Source: JAUHXS01 sp965213575 (GTDB taxonomy: Bacteria > Bacteroidota > Bacteroidia > Chitinophagales > JAUHXS01). From it: 64,000 nucleotides of DNA. The stretch spans positions 62,001-126,000 of the forward strand of contig CBDBZN010000006.1 in assembly GCA_965213575.1 (NCBI GenBank). The letters run 5' to 3'. Position 1 is the first letter of the stretch. Each line of letters begins with the position of its first letter. Below the pieces are notes generated by a model. The model did no database searches. It was not told where the DNA came from and saw nothing but the letters and a program-made list of their open reading frames with translations. Positions 17,665 to 26,263 of the stretch are shown piece by piece. Position numbers and translations under genes: made by a program.

Positions 17665-18156
17665 ATGAAAAAGGTACTCTTTTATTTATTAATGACAAAT
17701 TTTATTGCACTAGCCCAAGATAAAGTTAACAGTACGCCATACAATTGGATGTTAAAATCGCTACTTTCTCACTCTGTAAAGGATATATCGGTATCTCAAG
17801 TTGATACGTTAAAAGATGTTGTGTATTTAGACGCTCGTACTAGAGAAGAATTTGAAGTAAGCCATATAAAAAAAGCTATTTGGGTAGGATATGATGATTT
17901 TGACCTTTCCAAAATAAAAGCTATTCAGAAAGATCAAAATATAGTTGTGTACTGTGCTGTAGGATATAGAAGTGAGAAGATAGCAGAAAAACTAGATAGT
18001 GCAGGATATGATAATGTCTCAAACTTGTACGGTGGTATTTTTGAATGGAAAAATCAAGGCAAGCCGGTTTATAAAGATGATAAAATAACTAATAAAGTTC
18101 ATGCTTATAGTAAACTTTGGGGGATTTGGCTACAAGAAGGGGAAAAGGTTTATTAG
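17665..18156 (+). CDS. Periplasmic rhodanese-like protein
   Basis: A 163-residue protein with a signal peptide (MKKVLFYLLMTNFIALAQ) and one rhodanese domain. The domain shows YLDARTREEFEVSHIKKA (the conserved DxR..E..H signature) and the active loop YCAVGYRSEK with the catalytic cysteine near residue 93. GGIFEWKNQGKPV near the end is usual for this fold. Such proteins move sulfur or bind thiol groups; the natural substrate is unknown. It starts 10 bases after lysA and probably rides on its transcript. A strong palindrome after the stop likely ends transcription. Confidence 0.85.
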   Translation: MKKVLFYLLMTNFIALAQDKVNSTPYNWMLKSLLSHSVKDISVSQVDTLKDVVYLDARTREEFEVSHIKKAIWVGYDDFDLSKIKAIQKDQNIVVYCAVGYRSEKIAEKLDSAGYDNVSNLYGGIFEWKNQGKPVYKDDKITNKVHAYSKLWGIWLQEGEKVY

Positions 18157-18175
18157 CAATATAGTTGACAATTAT

Positions 18176-18209
18176 TAGTTTAGAATTAATAATTATTAAT
18201 TCTAAACTA
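18176..18209. terminator. Bidirectional terminator, perfect 34-base palindrome
   Basis: TAGTTTAGAATTAATAA is followed directly by its exact complement, giving a 17-pair hairpin with no mismatch. It fills the gap between the convergent rhodanese and mpg genes, 20 bases after one stop and 3 after the other. It lacks a G/C-rich stem, so strength as an intrinsic terminator is uncertain. Confidence 0.6.
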
Positions 18210-18211
18210 TT

Positions 18212-18808
18212 TCATTTTCTACTCACCCAAGGGTTACCTTTTATATAAAATCTCCAAGGTAATAAAGCATCCTCTCCGGCATAATTTACGCCTATTCGAG
18301 TAGTTTCAAAAATTTCTGCATTGCTTATTTTTTCTCCTTCAGTTAGCCATATTTTTTCGCCTGATAAATTTGTACTATTAAATTTTGTAGTAATTCCTAA
18401 AGCTTGGCTTAACGATCCGGGCCCGGATGTTAATTTTGTATTTACTTCTAAATATTTTCTTCTTTCTAACATGGTATCTATTCCTTCTTTCGGTTCAATT
18501 GCCCGTATTAAAACTGCATCTGCATTTCCTTTTGTGTTGGTAACAATATTTAAAAGATGATGGATGCCGTAACATAAATATATATAAGCAATGCCGCCAG
18601 TTTCAAACATTACTTTTGTACGATTGGTCATTTTATTCGGATATGCATGGCAAGCCTTATCAGTTTTTCCACAATAAGCTTCGGTTTCTGTGATCATTCC
18701 TGCTGTAAGCCGGCCATCTATATTAGTATATAAATATTTACCTAAAAGGCCCTTAGCTATATTAACAACATCTTCTCCGGTATAAAATGATTGATCGAGT
18801 TTTTTCAT
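18212..18808 (-). CDS. 3-methyladenine DNA glycosylase (AAG/MPG type)
   Basis: A 198-residue base-excision repair enzyme that removes alkylated purines such as 3-methyladenine. The fold is recognised from SFYTGEDVVNIAKGLLGKYL, the catalytic segment TETEAYCGKTDKACHAYPNK and the substrate pocket GIAYIYLCYGIHHLLNIV. ADAVLIRAIEP and SGPGSLSQALGI follow in the usual order. I start at the ATG at 18808 rather than 18847. The first 13 residues of the longer frame are outside the family, and a -7 box lies at 18818-18825. Confidence 0.93.
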   Translation of the reverse strand: MKKLDQSFYTGEDVVNIAKGLLGKYLYTNIDGRLTAGMITETEAYCGKTDKACHAYPNKMTNRTKVMFETGGIAYIYLCYGIHHLLNIVTNTKGNADAVLIRAIEPKEGIDTMLERRKYLEVNTKLTSGPGSLSQALGITTKFNSTNLSGEKIWLTEGEKISNAEIFETTRIGVNYAGEDALLPWRFYIKGNPWVSRK

Positions 18809-18817
18809 AGAACGGTA

Positions 18818-18825
18818 CAAAAGTA
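18818..18825 (-). promoter_or_regulatory. Candidate mpg promoter -7 box
   Basis: TACTTTTG fits TAnnTTTG on the minus strand. A TTG lies 23 bases further upstream (18851-18849). The predicted transcript would start only a few bases before the ATG at 18808. Confidence 0.4.
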
Positions 18826-18851
18826 TATTAAAAATTAAAATGCCCATTCAA

Positions 18852-19294
18852 CAATCCACATTGTTTATTATTTATAATTAAATTTTAAAAATCATTTTAT
18901 CTATCATCATCATGTGTGTGGATATGTAGGTTAATTTATATTCAATTTTAGAAATATGAAAAATCAATTAGTCTATCCACATTTCTATACAGCATTTTTC
19001 ATTTTTATTAGATTGATAAGCATAGGATTTAATGCTTTGTTAACATAACGTTTACATAAAGCATTCTGGATAAAAATTTATGAAATATAATTAAGTTGTT
19101 CTTTTTTTTAGTTGATAAGAGATAAAAAAGCAAACAAACATCTTTTTAAAAATGAGGATAAGTAAGTATAAATTGGTCAAGTGTGGATTAAGAGAAGCTA
19201 ATGAACATTTATAAAAACAAATAAACATTTTTGGTGTATAATAACAATGAAAAAAGGAGCTATAAAAGGTAAGAAAAAATGAAAATGTGGGTAA
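18852..19294. other. DnaA-box-like cluster in an AT-rich gap (candidate origin)
   Basis: The 508-base gap between mpg and the M28 peptidase gene carries at least six nonamers that differ from TTATCCACA by one base. They are ATATCCACA (18917-18925, minus), CTATCCACA (18973-18981, plus), TTATCCAGA (19065-19073, minus), TTATCCTCA (19153-19161, minus), TAATCCACA (19182-19190, minus) and TTACCCACA (19286-19294, minus). A two-mismatch site, CAATCCACA, lies at 18852-18860. By chance about 0.1 one-mismatch sites would be expected in this length. dnaN is 2.6 kb away. Against an origin, the 16S gene and secA would then be transcribed against the fork. No gene is seen in the gap. Confidence 0.45.
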
Positions 19295-19316
19295 GTACTA
19301 AATTGAAAAGCCTGCC

Positions 19317-20354
19317 CTACTGAATAATAAAACTTCCTACCGTTTCGCCTACTGCTCTTAGAGTATTTTTATTGATGATGTTTATATCATCTTCATGCGT
19401 ATGCCAATAGCTACCAAAATAGCTACTCGTAGAAGGATCATATTGAATAATATCAATAGTTGGGATACCTATTAGAGTATTTATATAGTAATGATCATCA
19501 GTGATCGGAGGCGTTTTGCTAAAACAAAAGTGATTACTATAGCCAAGATCTATTCCTAAGTTCCAAATGTCTCTCATTAGCGTTGGCGCATATTGCATAG
19601 AATATCCTTCCATACAAAAAGTAGCATTTTCCGCACCTACCATGTCCAATAGAATACCATACTGTGCATTATAATTATTGACATGTGGTTGATCAGCCCA
19701 ATATTGAGAGCCAAGGCAATAGGTGTTAAGTTGGTTTGACTGAGACCAAGAAGGAGCACCATAATCTTCTACGTCAAAAAGAATAATGTCAATACCTTTA
19801 TCTACTTGAAGGTTTTTAAGATGCCTGGCTATTTCCAATAAAACTCCAACACCACTAGCACCATCATTGGCCCCTATGATTGGCTCTCGTTGATTGCTAT
19901 CAGCTTGGTCTGCAAAAGGACGACTATCCCAATGGGCAAAAAGAGCAATACGTTGTTTTTTATCAGGATTAAATGCTCCGATAATATTTGTAAAAGATAG
20001 TTGAGTGCCGTCAAAAGCTTCTACTTTACCCGTTTGAGTATATATTTTATCGACATAACTACCCAATTTCATTGTTAACCAGTCTCCGCAAGAGTCGTGT
20101 TGTGGAGTATTAGGCACTCTCGGCCCGAAACTCACTTGTTTTTCAATAAAATAATAAGCTGAGTCAGCGTTAAATTCAAATTTTACGATTTCCTTTTGGG
20201 TTGATGTTTGCTCTTGTTGTGTAGTCGGTTTTTCTTGACAAGCAGAGAAGAGGAGGATGAATAATAAAGAATGAAGTAGGAAGTAAAAATTTTTAATTTT
20301 TACTTTTGAATGTTGAATTTTGAATGAAAAGAAACTTCGAACTTTACACTTCAA
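19317..20354 (-). CDS. M28 family metallopeptidase / glutaminyl cyclase-like lipoprotein
   Basis: A zinc hydrolase of the M28 family, in the branch shared with glutaminyl-peptide cyclotransferases. The lipobox is LLFSAC with Cys near residue 39, so the protein is exported and lipid-anchored. The zinc site segments are LFAHWDSRPFAD (near 140), GANDGASGVGVLLEIAR (near 160) and ILFDVEDYGAP (near 190). A late His segment, HTHEDDINIINKNT, provides the last ligand. FGPRVPNTPQHDSCGDWL at the start of the mature domain is typical. The 39-residue leader is long and Lys/Phe-rich; an internal start cannot be excluded. It lies 11 bases downstream of cysS. Confidence 0.88.
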   Translation of the reverse strand: MKCKVRSFFSFKIQHSKVKIKNFYFLLHSLLFILLFSACQEKPTTQQEQTSTQKEIVKFEFNADSAYYFIEKQVSFGPRVPNTPQHDSCGDWLTMKLGSYVDKIYTQTGKVEAFDGTQLSFTNIIGAFNPDKKQRIALFAHWDSRPFADQADSNQREPIIGANDGASGVGVLLEIARHLKNLQVDKGIDIILFDVEDYGAPSWSQSNQLNTYCLGSQYWADQPHVNNYNAQYGILLDMVGAENATFCMEGYSMQYAPTLMRDIWNLGIDLGYSNHFCFSKTPPITDDHYYINTLIGIPTIDIIQYDPSTSSYFGSYWHTHEDDINIINKNTLRAVGETVGSFIIQ

Positions 20355-20365
20355 ACTTTAAATTT

Positions 20366-21856
20366 TTATTTCAACTCCCAATTAGTTCCGTCTTTTGCAT
20401 CTTTCAATAAAATGCCGGCAGTATTCAATTGATCTCTGATCTTATCAGACGTTTGAAAATCTTTATTATCTCTTGCTTGTTTACGAAGTTCGATCAGTAA
20501 AGATATTGCCGCATCCAACGTTTTACTGTTTTCTTGAGTAAGGTCATCTTTTAAACCTAAAATATCTTCGATAAAATCTCTATACGTTTTTTGCAATAAC
20601 TCGAAAGTCTTTTCTGAAATAGCACCAATGGGTAATTGATTATTTGCAAACGCATTAATTTTATTAGACAATTCAAATAAATTAGCTAAAACTAACGCTG
20701 TATTAAAATCTTCATTAATCGCCGATTTACATCTATTGCAATGATCTTTAATGAATTGCTCAACCTCATCATCAACTTGTCCAACTTTAAACTTTAAACT
20801 TTGAACTTCTTGAGACGCTTTCATCAATCTCTTATACCCTTTTTCCGCAGCATTTAAAGCATCATTCGTAAAATCCAAAGTGCTCGCATAATGGGATTGC
20901 AACATAAAAAATCGGACAGTCATCGGGCTATATCCTTTTTCTAATAAAGGGTGATCACCTGCAACTAGCTCGTGTGGCAAAAAAGAGTTGCCGAGTGACT
21001 TGCTCATTTTAGTACCATTTATAGTAAGCATATTGGTATGCATCCAATATTGTACGGGATCTTTTCCATCTGCAGCAACAGATTGCGCAATTTCACATTC
21101 ATGATGAGGAAATTTTAAATCCAATCCACCACCGTGAATATCAAAAGCTTCACCCAAATATTTAGTGCTCATGACCGAACATTCCAAGTGCCAGCCGGGA
21201 AACCCCTCTCCCCAAGGAGAATTCCATCGCATGATATGTTCGGGAGAAGCTTTTTTCCACAAAGCAAAATCTACACTGTTTCTTTTATCGTTTTGTCCGT
21301 CCAGCGTTCGAGTCCCTTCAACAATTTCTTCGATATTCCTTCCGGAAAGTTTTCCATAATCATGTTTTTTTGAATACTTCTTAACATCAAAATAAACCGA
21401 TCCATTAACTTCATAAGCCCAACCGTTGTCTATTATTTTTTGAATAGTTTCAATTTGCTCAATAATATGAGCAGTGGCAGTCGGTTCTATGTCGGGATTT
21501 AAGCAGTTAAAAAGTTGTGTCATCTGGTGGAAGCCATTGGTATATCGCTGCACAATTTCCATTGGTTCTACCTGCTCTAATTTGGCTTGCTTAGCTATTT
21601 TATCTTCCCCCACATCTGCATCACTTTCCAAGTGCCCTACATCAGTGATGTTTCTGACATACCGTACTTTATAGCCTAAGTATTTTAAATATCGATAAAC
21701 GATATCAAAACTTACAAAAGTCCGTAAATTACCTAAATGAGCGTCGTTGTATACCGTTGGGCCGCATACATACATTCCCACAAATGGTGGGTTGAGGGGC
21801 TTAAAAATTTCTTTTTTTTTGGTAAGGCTATTGTATATATGAAGTTGCTCCGCCAT
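20366..21856 (-). CDS. cysS: Cysteine-tRNA ligase
   Basis: Charges tRNA-Cys with cysteine. 496 residues of class I aminoacyl-tRNA synthetase. The HIGH-type motif is in TVYNDAHLGNLRTF, and KMSKSLGNS is the KMSKS loop. The zinc site that discriminates cysteine is formed by YVCGPTV, HLECSVMS and FPHHECEIAQS. A DALR-type helical tRNA-binding region follows. I chose the ATG at 21856, giving MAEQLHIYNSLTKKKE; the longer frame to 21880 would overlap the stop of the SPOR gene, which ends at 21858, just one base upstream. Confidence 0.96.
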   Translation of the reverse strand: MAEQLHIYNSLTKKKEIFKPLNPPFVGMYVCGPTVYNDAHLGNLRTFVSFDIVYRYLKYLGYKVRYVRNITDVGHLESDADVGEDKIAKQAKLEQVEPMEIVQRYTNGFHQMTQLFNCLNPDIEPTATAHIIEQIETIQKIIDNGWAYEVNGSVYFDVKKYSKKHDYGKLSGRNIEEIVEGTRTLDGQNDKRNSVDFALWKKASPEHIMRWNSPWGEGFPGWHLECSVMSTKYLGEAFDIHGGGLDLKFPHHECEIAQSVAADGKDPVQYWMHTNMLTINGTKMSKSLGNSFLPHELVAGDHPLLEKGYSPMTVRFFMLQSHYASTLDFTNDALNAAEKGYKRLMKASQEVQSLKFKVGQVDDEVEQFIKDHCNRCKSAINEDFNTALVLANLFELSNKINAFANNQLPIGAISEKTFELLQKTYRDFIEDILGLKDDLTQENSKTLDAAISLLIELRKQARDNKDFQTSDKIRDQLNTAGILLKDAKDGTNWELK

Positions 21857-21857
21857 A

Positions 21858-22361
21858 TTACTTACTATCCATTTCTTCAAATGGTATTTCTTCCGTTACA
21901 ATAAAAGCACCGCTGAATTCTGCATGAATTTGGTCTAAAAACTTTTGAGCAGATAACCGCTCTTTAAAATTTCCTATCCTCAACTTAAAATACGGTTGTT
22001 GATATAGTAAGTAAGTTTTTGTGTCCGGGTGCTTAGCGCGAAACTTAGCCCGCAAGTTAAGTACCTCATCTTTAGTACGAGACGCTAATAGCTGAATTCT
22101 AAAGCCATCAAAGTTTTTAATTGCTGCATTTTCGGTAATATGCCTTTCAATTAATTCATCTAACCTCGGATCTTTATTTATTACTAAGCTTCCCTTTTTG
22201 TCTTGAGCGGAAGAATGAAAGATAAGAAGAGTGAAAAATAAGAAGAGTGAAAAATTGAAAAATTTGAAAACAATATTATTACTTCTCCAATCTTGGAATT
22301 TTAAAATCTGAAACACGCCTGTTCGGCGTGCAGGTCTGAAATCTGAAATTCTATTGCCCAT
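21858..22361 (-). CDS. SPOR domain-containing exported protein
   Basis: A short exported protein with a C-terminal SPOR-like domain, a peptidoglycan-binding fold. The domain runs from GFRIQLLASRTKDEVLNLRA to FLDQIHAEFSGAFIVTEEI, with PYFKLRIGNF as the central strand. Before it is a hydrophobic stretch ending in FHSSAQ, which looks like a signal peptide. The start is uncertain: the ATG at 22361 overlaps secA by 11 bases and makes a long leader read partly from a repeat element (22314-22335). A GTG at VFQILKF is an alternative. The protein lies between secA and cysS on the same strand. Confidence 0.65.
   Translation of the reverse strand: MGNRISDFRPARRTGVFQILKFQDWRSNNIVFKFFNFSLFLFFTLLIFHSSAQDKKGSLVINKDPRLDELIERHITENAAIKNFDGFRIQLLASRTKDEVLNLRAKFRAKHPDTKTYLLYQQPYFKLRIGNFKERLSAQKFLDQIHAEFSGAFIVTEEIPFEEMDSK
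22314..22335. repeat. Palindromic element, family D copy 1
   Basis: CACGCC-TGTTC-GGCGTG followed by CAGGT. On the minus strand it reads ACCTGCACGCC...AGGCGTG and resembles the elements at 36376 and 47004 (ACCTGCCCG...CAGGCGGGT). It lies in the leader region of the SPOR gene. Confidence 0.5.
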
Positions 22362-25300
22362 GACAATGCTTATATTTTTTACCACTACCACAGGGGCAAG
22401 GTTCATTACGGCCAACCTTTTTTTCAACTCTCACTGGTTCTGCTTTAGCTACCTTTTCTTGAGGTGGTTGTCCATTTTGGCGGGCATTAGGGTTTGCAAG
22501 GCCACTTACATCATCTCTTCCCGCTTTCATTCTATTCTGCTCTACGTTTGCTTGTTGCGTTCTGGCTTCTTCAACTTCTGCCGCAGTTTTCACAGCAATA
22601 TCAGCTTTGAATAAGAACGAAGCAATCTCTCTGTTCACATTTCCGATCATTTGTTCGAATAACTTAAATGCTTCAAATTTATAGATCAATAAAGGATCTT
22701 TTTGTTCGTAAACAGCAGCTTGTACAGATTGCTTCAGATCATCCATTTCCCTCAGGTGCTCTTTCCAAGTATCATCGATCAAGGCAAGTGAAATTGATTT
22801 TTCAAAAGCAGTAATAATTGCTTTTCCCTCTGACTCATGCGCATCTTTTAAGTTGACAACTACTTGCATCCCATGCGTTCCGTCTGTAAATGGCACGACA
22901 ATATTTTCTACCGTAGCGCCTCTATTTTTATAAACATTATCTACCACCGGAAAAGCAGCTTCTTTAATTTTGGCAGTTTTGCGTTTATAATAAGTTTCTA
23001 CTTGATTATATATCTTTTCGACCAGAGGTTTTGTTTTACTGTCTGCAAATTCTTGCTGAGACAGATCGAGCGCTAGAGAAAAATATCTGAGCACATCCAT
23101 TTTCAGCCCGTCAAAATCTTGGGCTCCATGATGTTGTGTAACTAACTCCTCCGTCAAATCATAAAACATATTATAGATATCGACCGAAAGCCTTTCTCCA
23201 AATAATGCATGATGTCTTTTTTTATAAATCACTTCTCTTTGCGCATTCATCACATCATCATATTCCAACAAACGCTTTCTCATTCCGAAGTTGTTCTCTT
23301 CCACTTTTTTCTGAGCTCTTTCGATAGATTTGCTGATCATGCTGTGTTGCAAAGGCTCTCCCTCATCATAGCCCATTTTATCCATTAACTTGGCAATTCT
23401 TTCAGAACCGAACAATCGCATTAAATTATCCTCTAACGATACAAAAAACTGTGAACTACCGGGGTCTCCCTGTCTACCCGCACGGCCTCTTAACTGCCTG
23501 TCTACCCGTCTCGACTCATGTCTTTCACTACCTATAATACCTAATCCACCGGCTTCTTTTACGCCGGTGCCTAGTTTGATATCCGTTCCCCTACCGGCCA
23601 TGTTGGTAGCAATCGTTACCGTACCGGCTTTTCCTGCTTCTGCTACAATATCTGCTTCGCGTTGATGCTGCTTAGCATTTAACACGTTGTGCTTGATGCC
23701 TCTCATTTTGAGCATTCTTCCGATCAACTCAGATACTTCTACAGAAGTAGTACCCACTAATATCGGCCTACCGGCTTTTTGCATCTCCGCTACCTCGTCA
23801 ATAATGGCATTGTATTTTTCCTTTTTAGTTTTATAAATTAAATCTTGTTTATCATCTCTTACAATTGGCCTGTTAGTTGGAATGACGACTACATCCAGTT
23901 TATAAATTTCCCAAAACTCACCCGCTTCCGTCTCTGCAGTACCCGTCATACCGGCAAGTTTGTGATACATTCTAAAATAATTTTGCAAAGTCACCGTAGC
24001 AAAAGTCTGTGTCATTGCTTCCAGTTTCACATTTTCCTTCGCTTCTACCGCTTGGTGTAGGCCGTCAGACCACCGACGGCCTTCCATGATACGGCCGGTA
24101 TTTTCATCTACGATTTTCACTTTACCATCCATTACCACATATTCTACATCTCTTTCGAAGAGGGCATATGCTTTGAGTAATTGATTTAATGAATGAATTC
24201 TTTCTGATTTGATACTAAAATCTTGAATGGCTTTATCTTTTCTTTCTAATCTTTCTTTTTCAGGCAAATCGGCCTTTTCAATCTCCGCCATTTCTGAGCC
24301 TATATCCGGCAATACAAATAGGTGAGGATCTTCTCCCTGATTAGTGATGAGTTCTATACCTTTTTCTGTCAATTCAACATTGTTGTGTTTTTCATCGATA
24401 ATAAAATATAGTTCTGCATCAACTTTAGGCATTTCCTTTGATTGATCTTGCATGTAGTATCCTTCGGTTTTTTGAAGAATTGTTTTATTGCCTTGCTCAC
24501 TTAGAAATTTTATTAAAGCATTGCTTTTAGGATATCCCCTATAAGCTCTAAGCAAGGCTAACCCACCTTCTTTTTCTCCTGCCTTACCTTCCGAGATGAG
24601 CTTTTTGGCATCTGCTAAAAATACATTTGCCGCTTGTTTTTGCGTATCAACCAGTTTTTGAATTCGAGGTTTTAACTCGTAAAACTCTTTGGTATCATTC
24701 TTAGTTTGAGCGATGGGGCCTGAGATAATTAACGGTGTCCTAGCATCATCAACTAATACAGAATCCACCTCATCGACCATTGCATAATGCAATTTACCTT
24801 GCACTAACTCCTCCGGGTTTCTGGCCATATTATCTCTGAGATAATCAAATCCGAACTCATTATTTGTTCCGTAAACAATATCTGATTGATATGCTTTTCT
24901 CCGCTCTGTAGAATTAGGGCGGTGTTTATCAATGCAATCAACGGTAAGTCCTAAAAAGTTGAACAGAGGCGTCATCCATTCAGAATCCCTTCTTGCCAAA
25001 TAGTCATTTACCGTAACAATGTGTACACCTAAACCCGTCAAGCCATTGAGAAAAGCAGGTAATGTTGCCACCAACGTTTTACCCTCACCCGTTGCCATTT
25101 CCGCAATCTTTCCATCATGGAGCACGCCACCACCAATGAGCTGCACATCGTAATGTACCATATCCCAAGTGACTTCTACACCTGCAGCATCCCAGGAATT
25201 AAAATAAATTGCTTTATCTCCGCGTATTTCGATATAATCTTTATTAGCAGCAATTTCTTTATCGAGCGCAGTTGCGGTAACTTCTAATTCTTGATTTTCT

Positions 25301-25674
25301 TTAAACCTTTTAGCAGTTTCTTTCATCACGGCAAAAGCTTCCGGCTTAATTTCATTTAAGATGACTTCTATTTCCTCGTCTCTTTGCTTTTTGAGATCAT
25401 CGATCTCGTTATATGTTTGCTCCTTTACATCAATGTTTTCTTCTTGATCAGCTTGTATTTTTAGTTGCTCAATCTTATCAGTAGTAGCTTTAACATGATC
25501 ATTGATTTTATTCTTAAGCGTTGTTGCCCTAGATCTTAATGCATCATTGCTCTCTCCTTGTAATTGGTCAAAAACATCATTTACCTCTTTTACTAATGGT
25601 AATAAAACTTTGATGTCTTTTTCAGATTTATTCCCAAATAATGCCGGGAATACTTTGCTAATAAATAATAACAT
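22351..25674 (-). CDS. secA: Preprotein translocase ATPase SecA
   Basis: The motor that drives proteins through the SecYEG channel, at the inner face of the membrane. 1107 residues, longer than E. coli SecA (901) because of insertions typical of Bacteroidota. Walker A is TGEGKTLVATLPAFL near residue 196, the DEVD box is in AMVDEVDSVLVDDARTPLI near 300, and the helicase motif VI region reads ESRRVDRQLRGRAGRQGD. The C-terminal zinc domain NEPCPCGSGKKYKHCHGQ binds SecB or the ribosome in other bacteria. An N-terminal coiled-coil-like stretch (residues 35-110, rich in Lys and Glu) is prominent. Insertion near residues 330-420 contains LADAKKLISEGKAGEKEGG. Confidence 0.97.
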   Translation of the reverse strand: MLLFISKVFPALFGNKSEKDIKVLLPLVKEVNDVFDQLQGESNDALRSRATTLKNKINDHVKATTDKIEQLKIQADQEENIDVKEQTYNEIDDLKKQRDEEIEVILNEIKPEAFAVMKETAKRFKENQELEVTATALDKEIAANKDYIEIRGDKAIYFNSWDAAGVEVTWDMVHYDVQLIGGGVLHDGKIAEMATGEGKTLVATLPAFLNGLTGLGVHIVTVNDYLARRDSEWMTPLFNFLGLTVDCIDKHRPNSTERRKAYQSDIVYGTNNEFGFDYLRDNMARNPEELVQGKLHYAMVDEVDSVLVDDARTPLIISGPIAQTKNDTKEFYELKPRIQKLVDTQKQAANVFLADAKKLISEGKAGEKEGGLALLRAYRGYPKSNALIKFLSEQGNKTILQKTEGYYMQDQSKEMPKVDAELYFIIDEKHNNVELTEKGIELITNQGEDPHLFVLPDIGSEMAEIEKADLPEKERLERKDKAIQDFSIKSERIHSLNQLLKAYALFERDVEYVVMDGKVKIVDENTGRIMEGRRWSDGLHQAVEAKENVKLEAMTQTFATVTLQNYFRMYHKLAGMTGTAETEAGEFWEIYKLDVVVIPTNRPIVRDDKQDLIYKTKKEKYNAIIDEVAEMQKAGRPILVGTTSVEVSELIGRMLKMRGIKHNVLNAKQHQREADIVAEAGKAGTVTIATNMAGRGTDIKLGTGVKEAGGLGIIGSERHESRRVDRQLRGRAGRQGDPGSSQFFVSLEDNLMRLFGSERIAKLMDKMGYDEGEPLQHSMISKSIERAQKKVEENNFGMRKRLLEYDDVMNAQREVIYKKRHHALFGERLSVDIYNMFYDLTEELVTQHHGAQDFDGLKMDVLRYFSLALDLSQQEFADSKTKPLVEKIYNQVETYYKRKTAKIKEAAFPVVDNVYKNRGATVENIVVPFTDGTHGMQVVVNLKDAHESEGKAIITAFEKSISLALIDDTWKEHLREMDDLKQSVQAAVYEQKDPLLIYKFEAFKLFEQMIGNVNREIASFLFKADIAVKTAAEVEEARTQQANVEQNRMKAGRDDVSGLANPNARQNGQPPQEKVAKAEPVRVEKKVGRNEPCPCGSGKKYKHCHGQ

Positions 25675-25745
25675 ACTTTTTCTCTAAAATTTACGGCAAG
25701 AACTAAAGGATAGACTTTAATTCAATGCTACTTATCGTGTAATTA

Positions 25746-25753
25746 CAAAGGTA
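25746..25753 (-). promoter_or_regulatory. Candidate secA promoter -7 box
   Basis: TACCTTTG on the minus strand, 72 bases before the secA ATG. It is also one arm of a perfect hairpin, AAAGGTAA-TGTTAT-TTACCTTT at 25747-25768, which could allow a regulator or structure to occlude it. No clear -33 TTG is seen. Confidence 0.4.
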
Positions 25754-26007
25754 ATGTTATTTACCTTTAAAATTTAACGTATAGAATTTAAAGTTGATTG
25801 TACAGGAACTAGTAGGCCTTAATACTAAAGAAATAATATTACAATTGTTTTTAATTAGGGAAATTACGCAAGTAAGAAAAATGAATGATACCAAAGAGTT
25901 CAATTAAATTTATAAGTGTAAATCACTCCGATTTTAATCAAAAAAGCCTATATCGGGGGTTATTTTTGCAATGATTTTTCTCGCAAACCATCTCAGAAAT
26001 GCTACCA

Positions 26008-26056
26008 AAACAGCAGAAACTCGCCACCTATTGGCGGCTTCAGGCATCTGCTGTTT
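26008..26056. other. Two-tier hairpin in the secA-SRPBCC gap
   Basis: The outer arms AAACAGCAGA and TCTGCTGTTT are exact complements (10 pairs). Inside is a second hairpin, CGCCA-CCTAT-TGGCG, off centre. The surrounding 510-base gap (25754-26263) has no supportable gene. The cross-like shape could be a small structured RNA, a repeat of another family or a mobile end; nothing flanking decides. Confidence 0.4.
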
Positions 26057-26104
26057 CTCTCCCTCTCAATTTCGAGATTGTAGTAGCTTGAAAAAAAAGC
26101 CGTT

Positions 26105-26155
26105 CCCTAAACTCAGAAATTTCTGATTTAAAACTCCTCTACTTGCGAATGTGCC
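26105..26155. repeat. Dispersed repeat, copy 1
   Basis: About 50 bases that match a second copy at 30249-30298. Shared blocks are ACTCAGAAATT, a variable centre, AAAACT, CTACTTGC and AATGTGCC, in the same order and spacing. Its centre contains AGAAATTTCT, a short palindrome. It is non-coding and 110 bases downstream of the SRPBCC stop. Confidence 0.5.
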
Positions 26156-26263
26156 TAATCAATCGGAAAACCGACACTAGCCCTCCATTTCGCTGTATCT
26201 TTTCGACAGTAGAACCTGTTAAATACATTTCCCAAGGAGAGCCGGATGCTTAGTTCTTTGTTT

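Noticed and set aside
21857..21900. Possible T-box before cysS.
   Set aside because: There is no leader: cysS starts one base after the SPOR gene stop.
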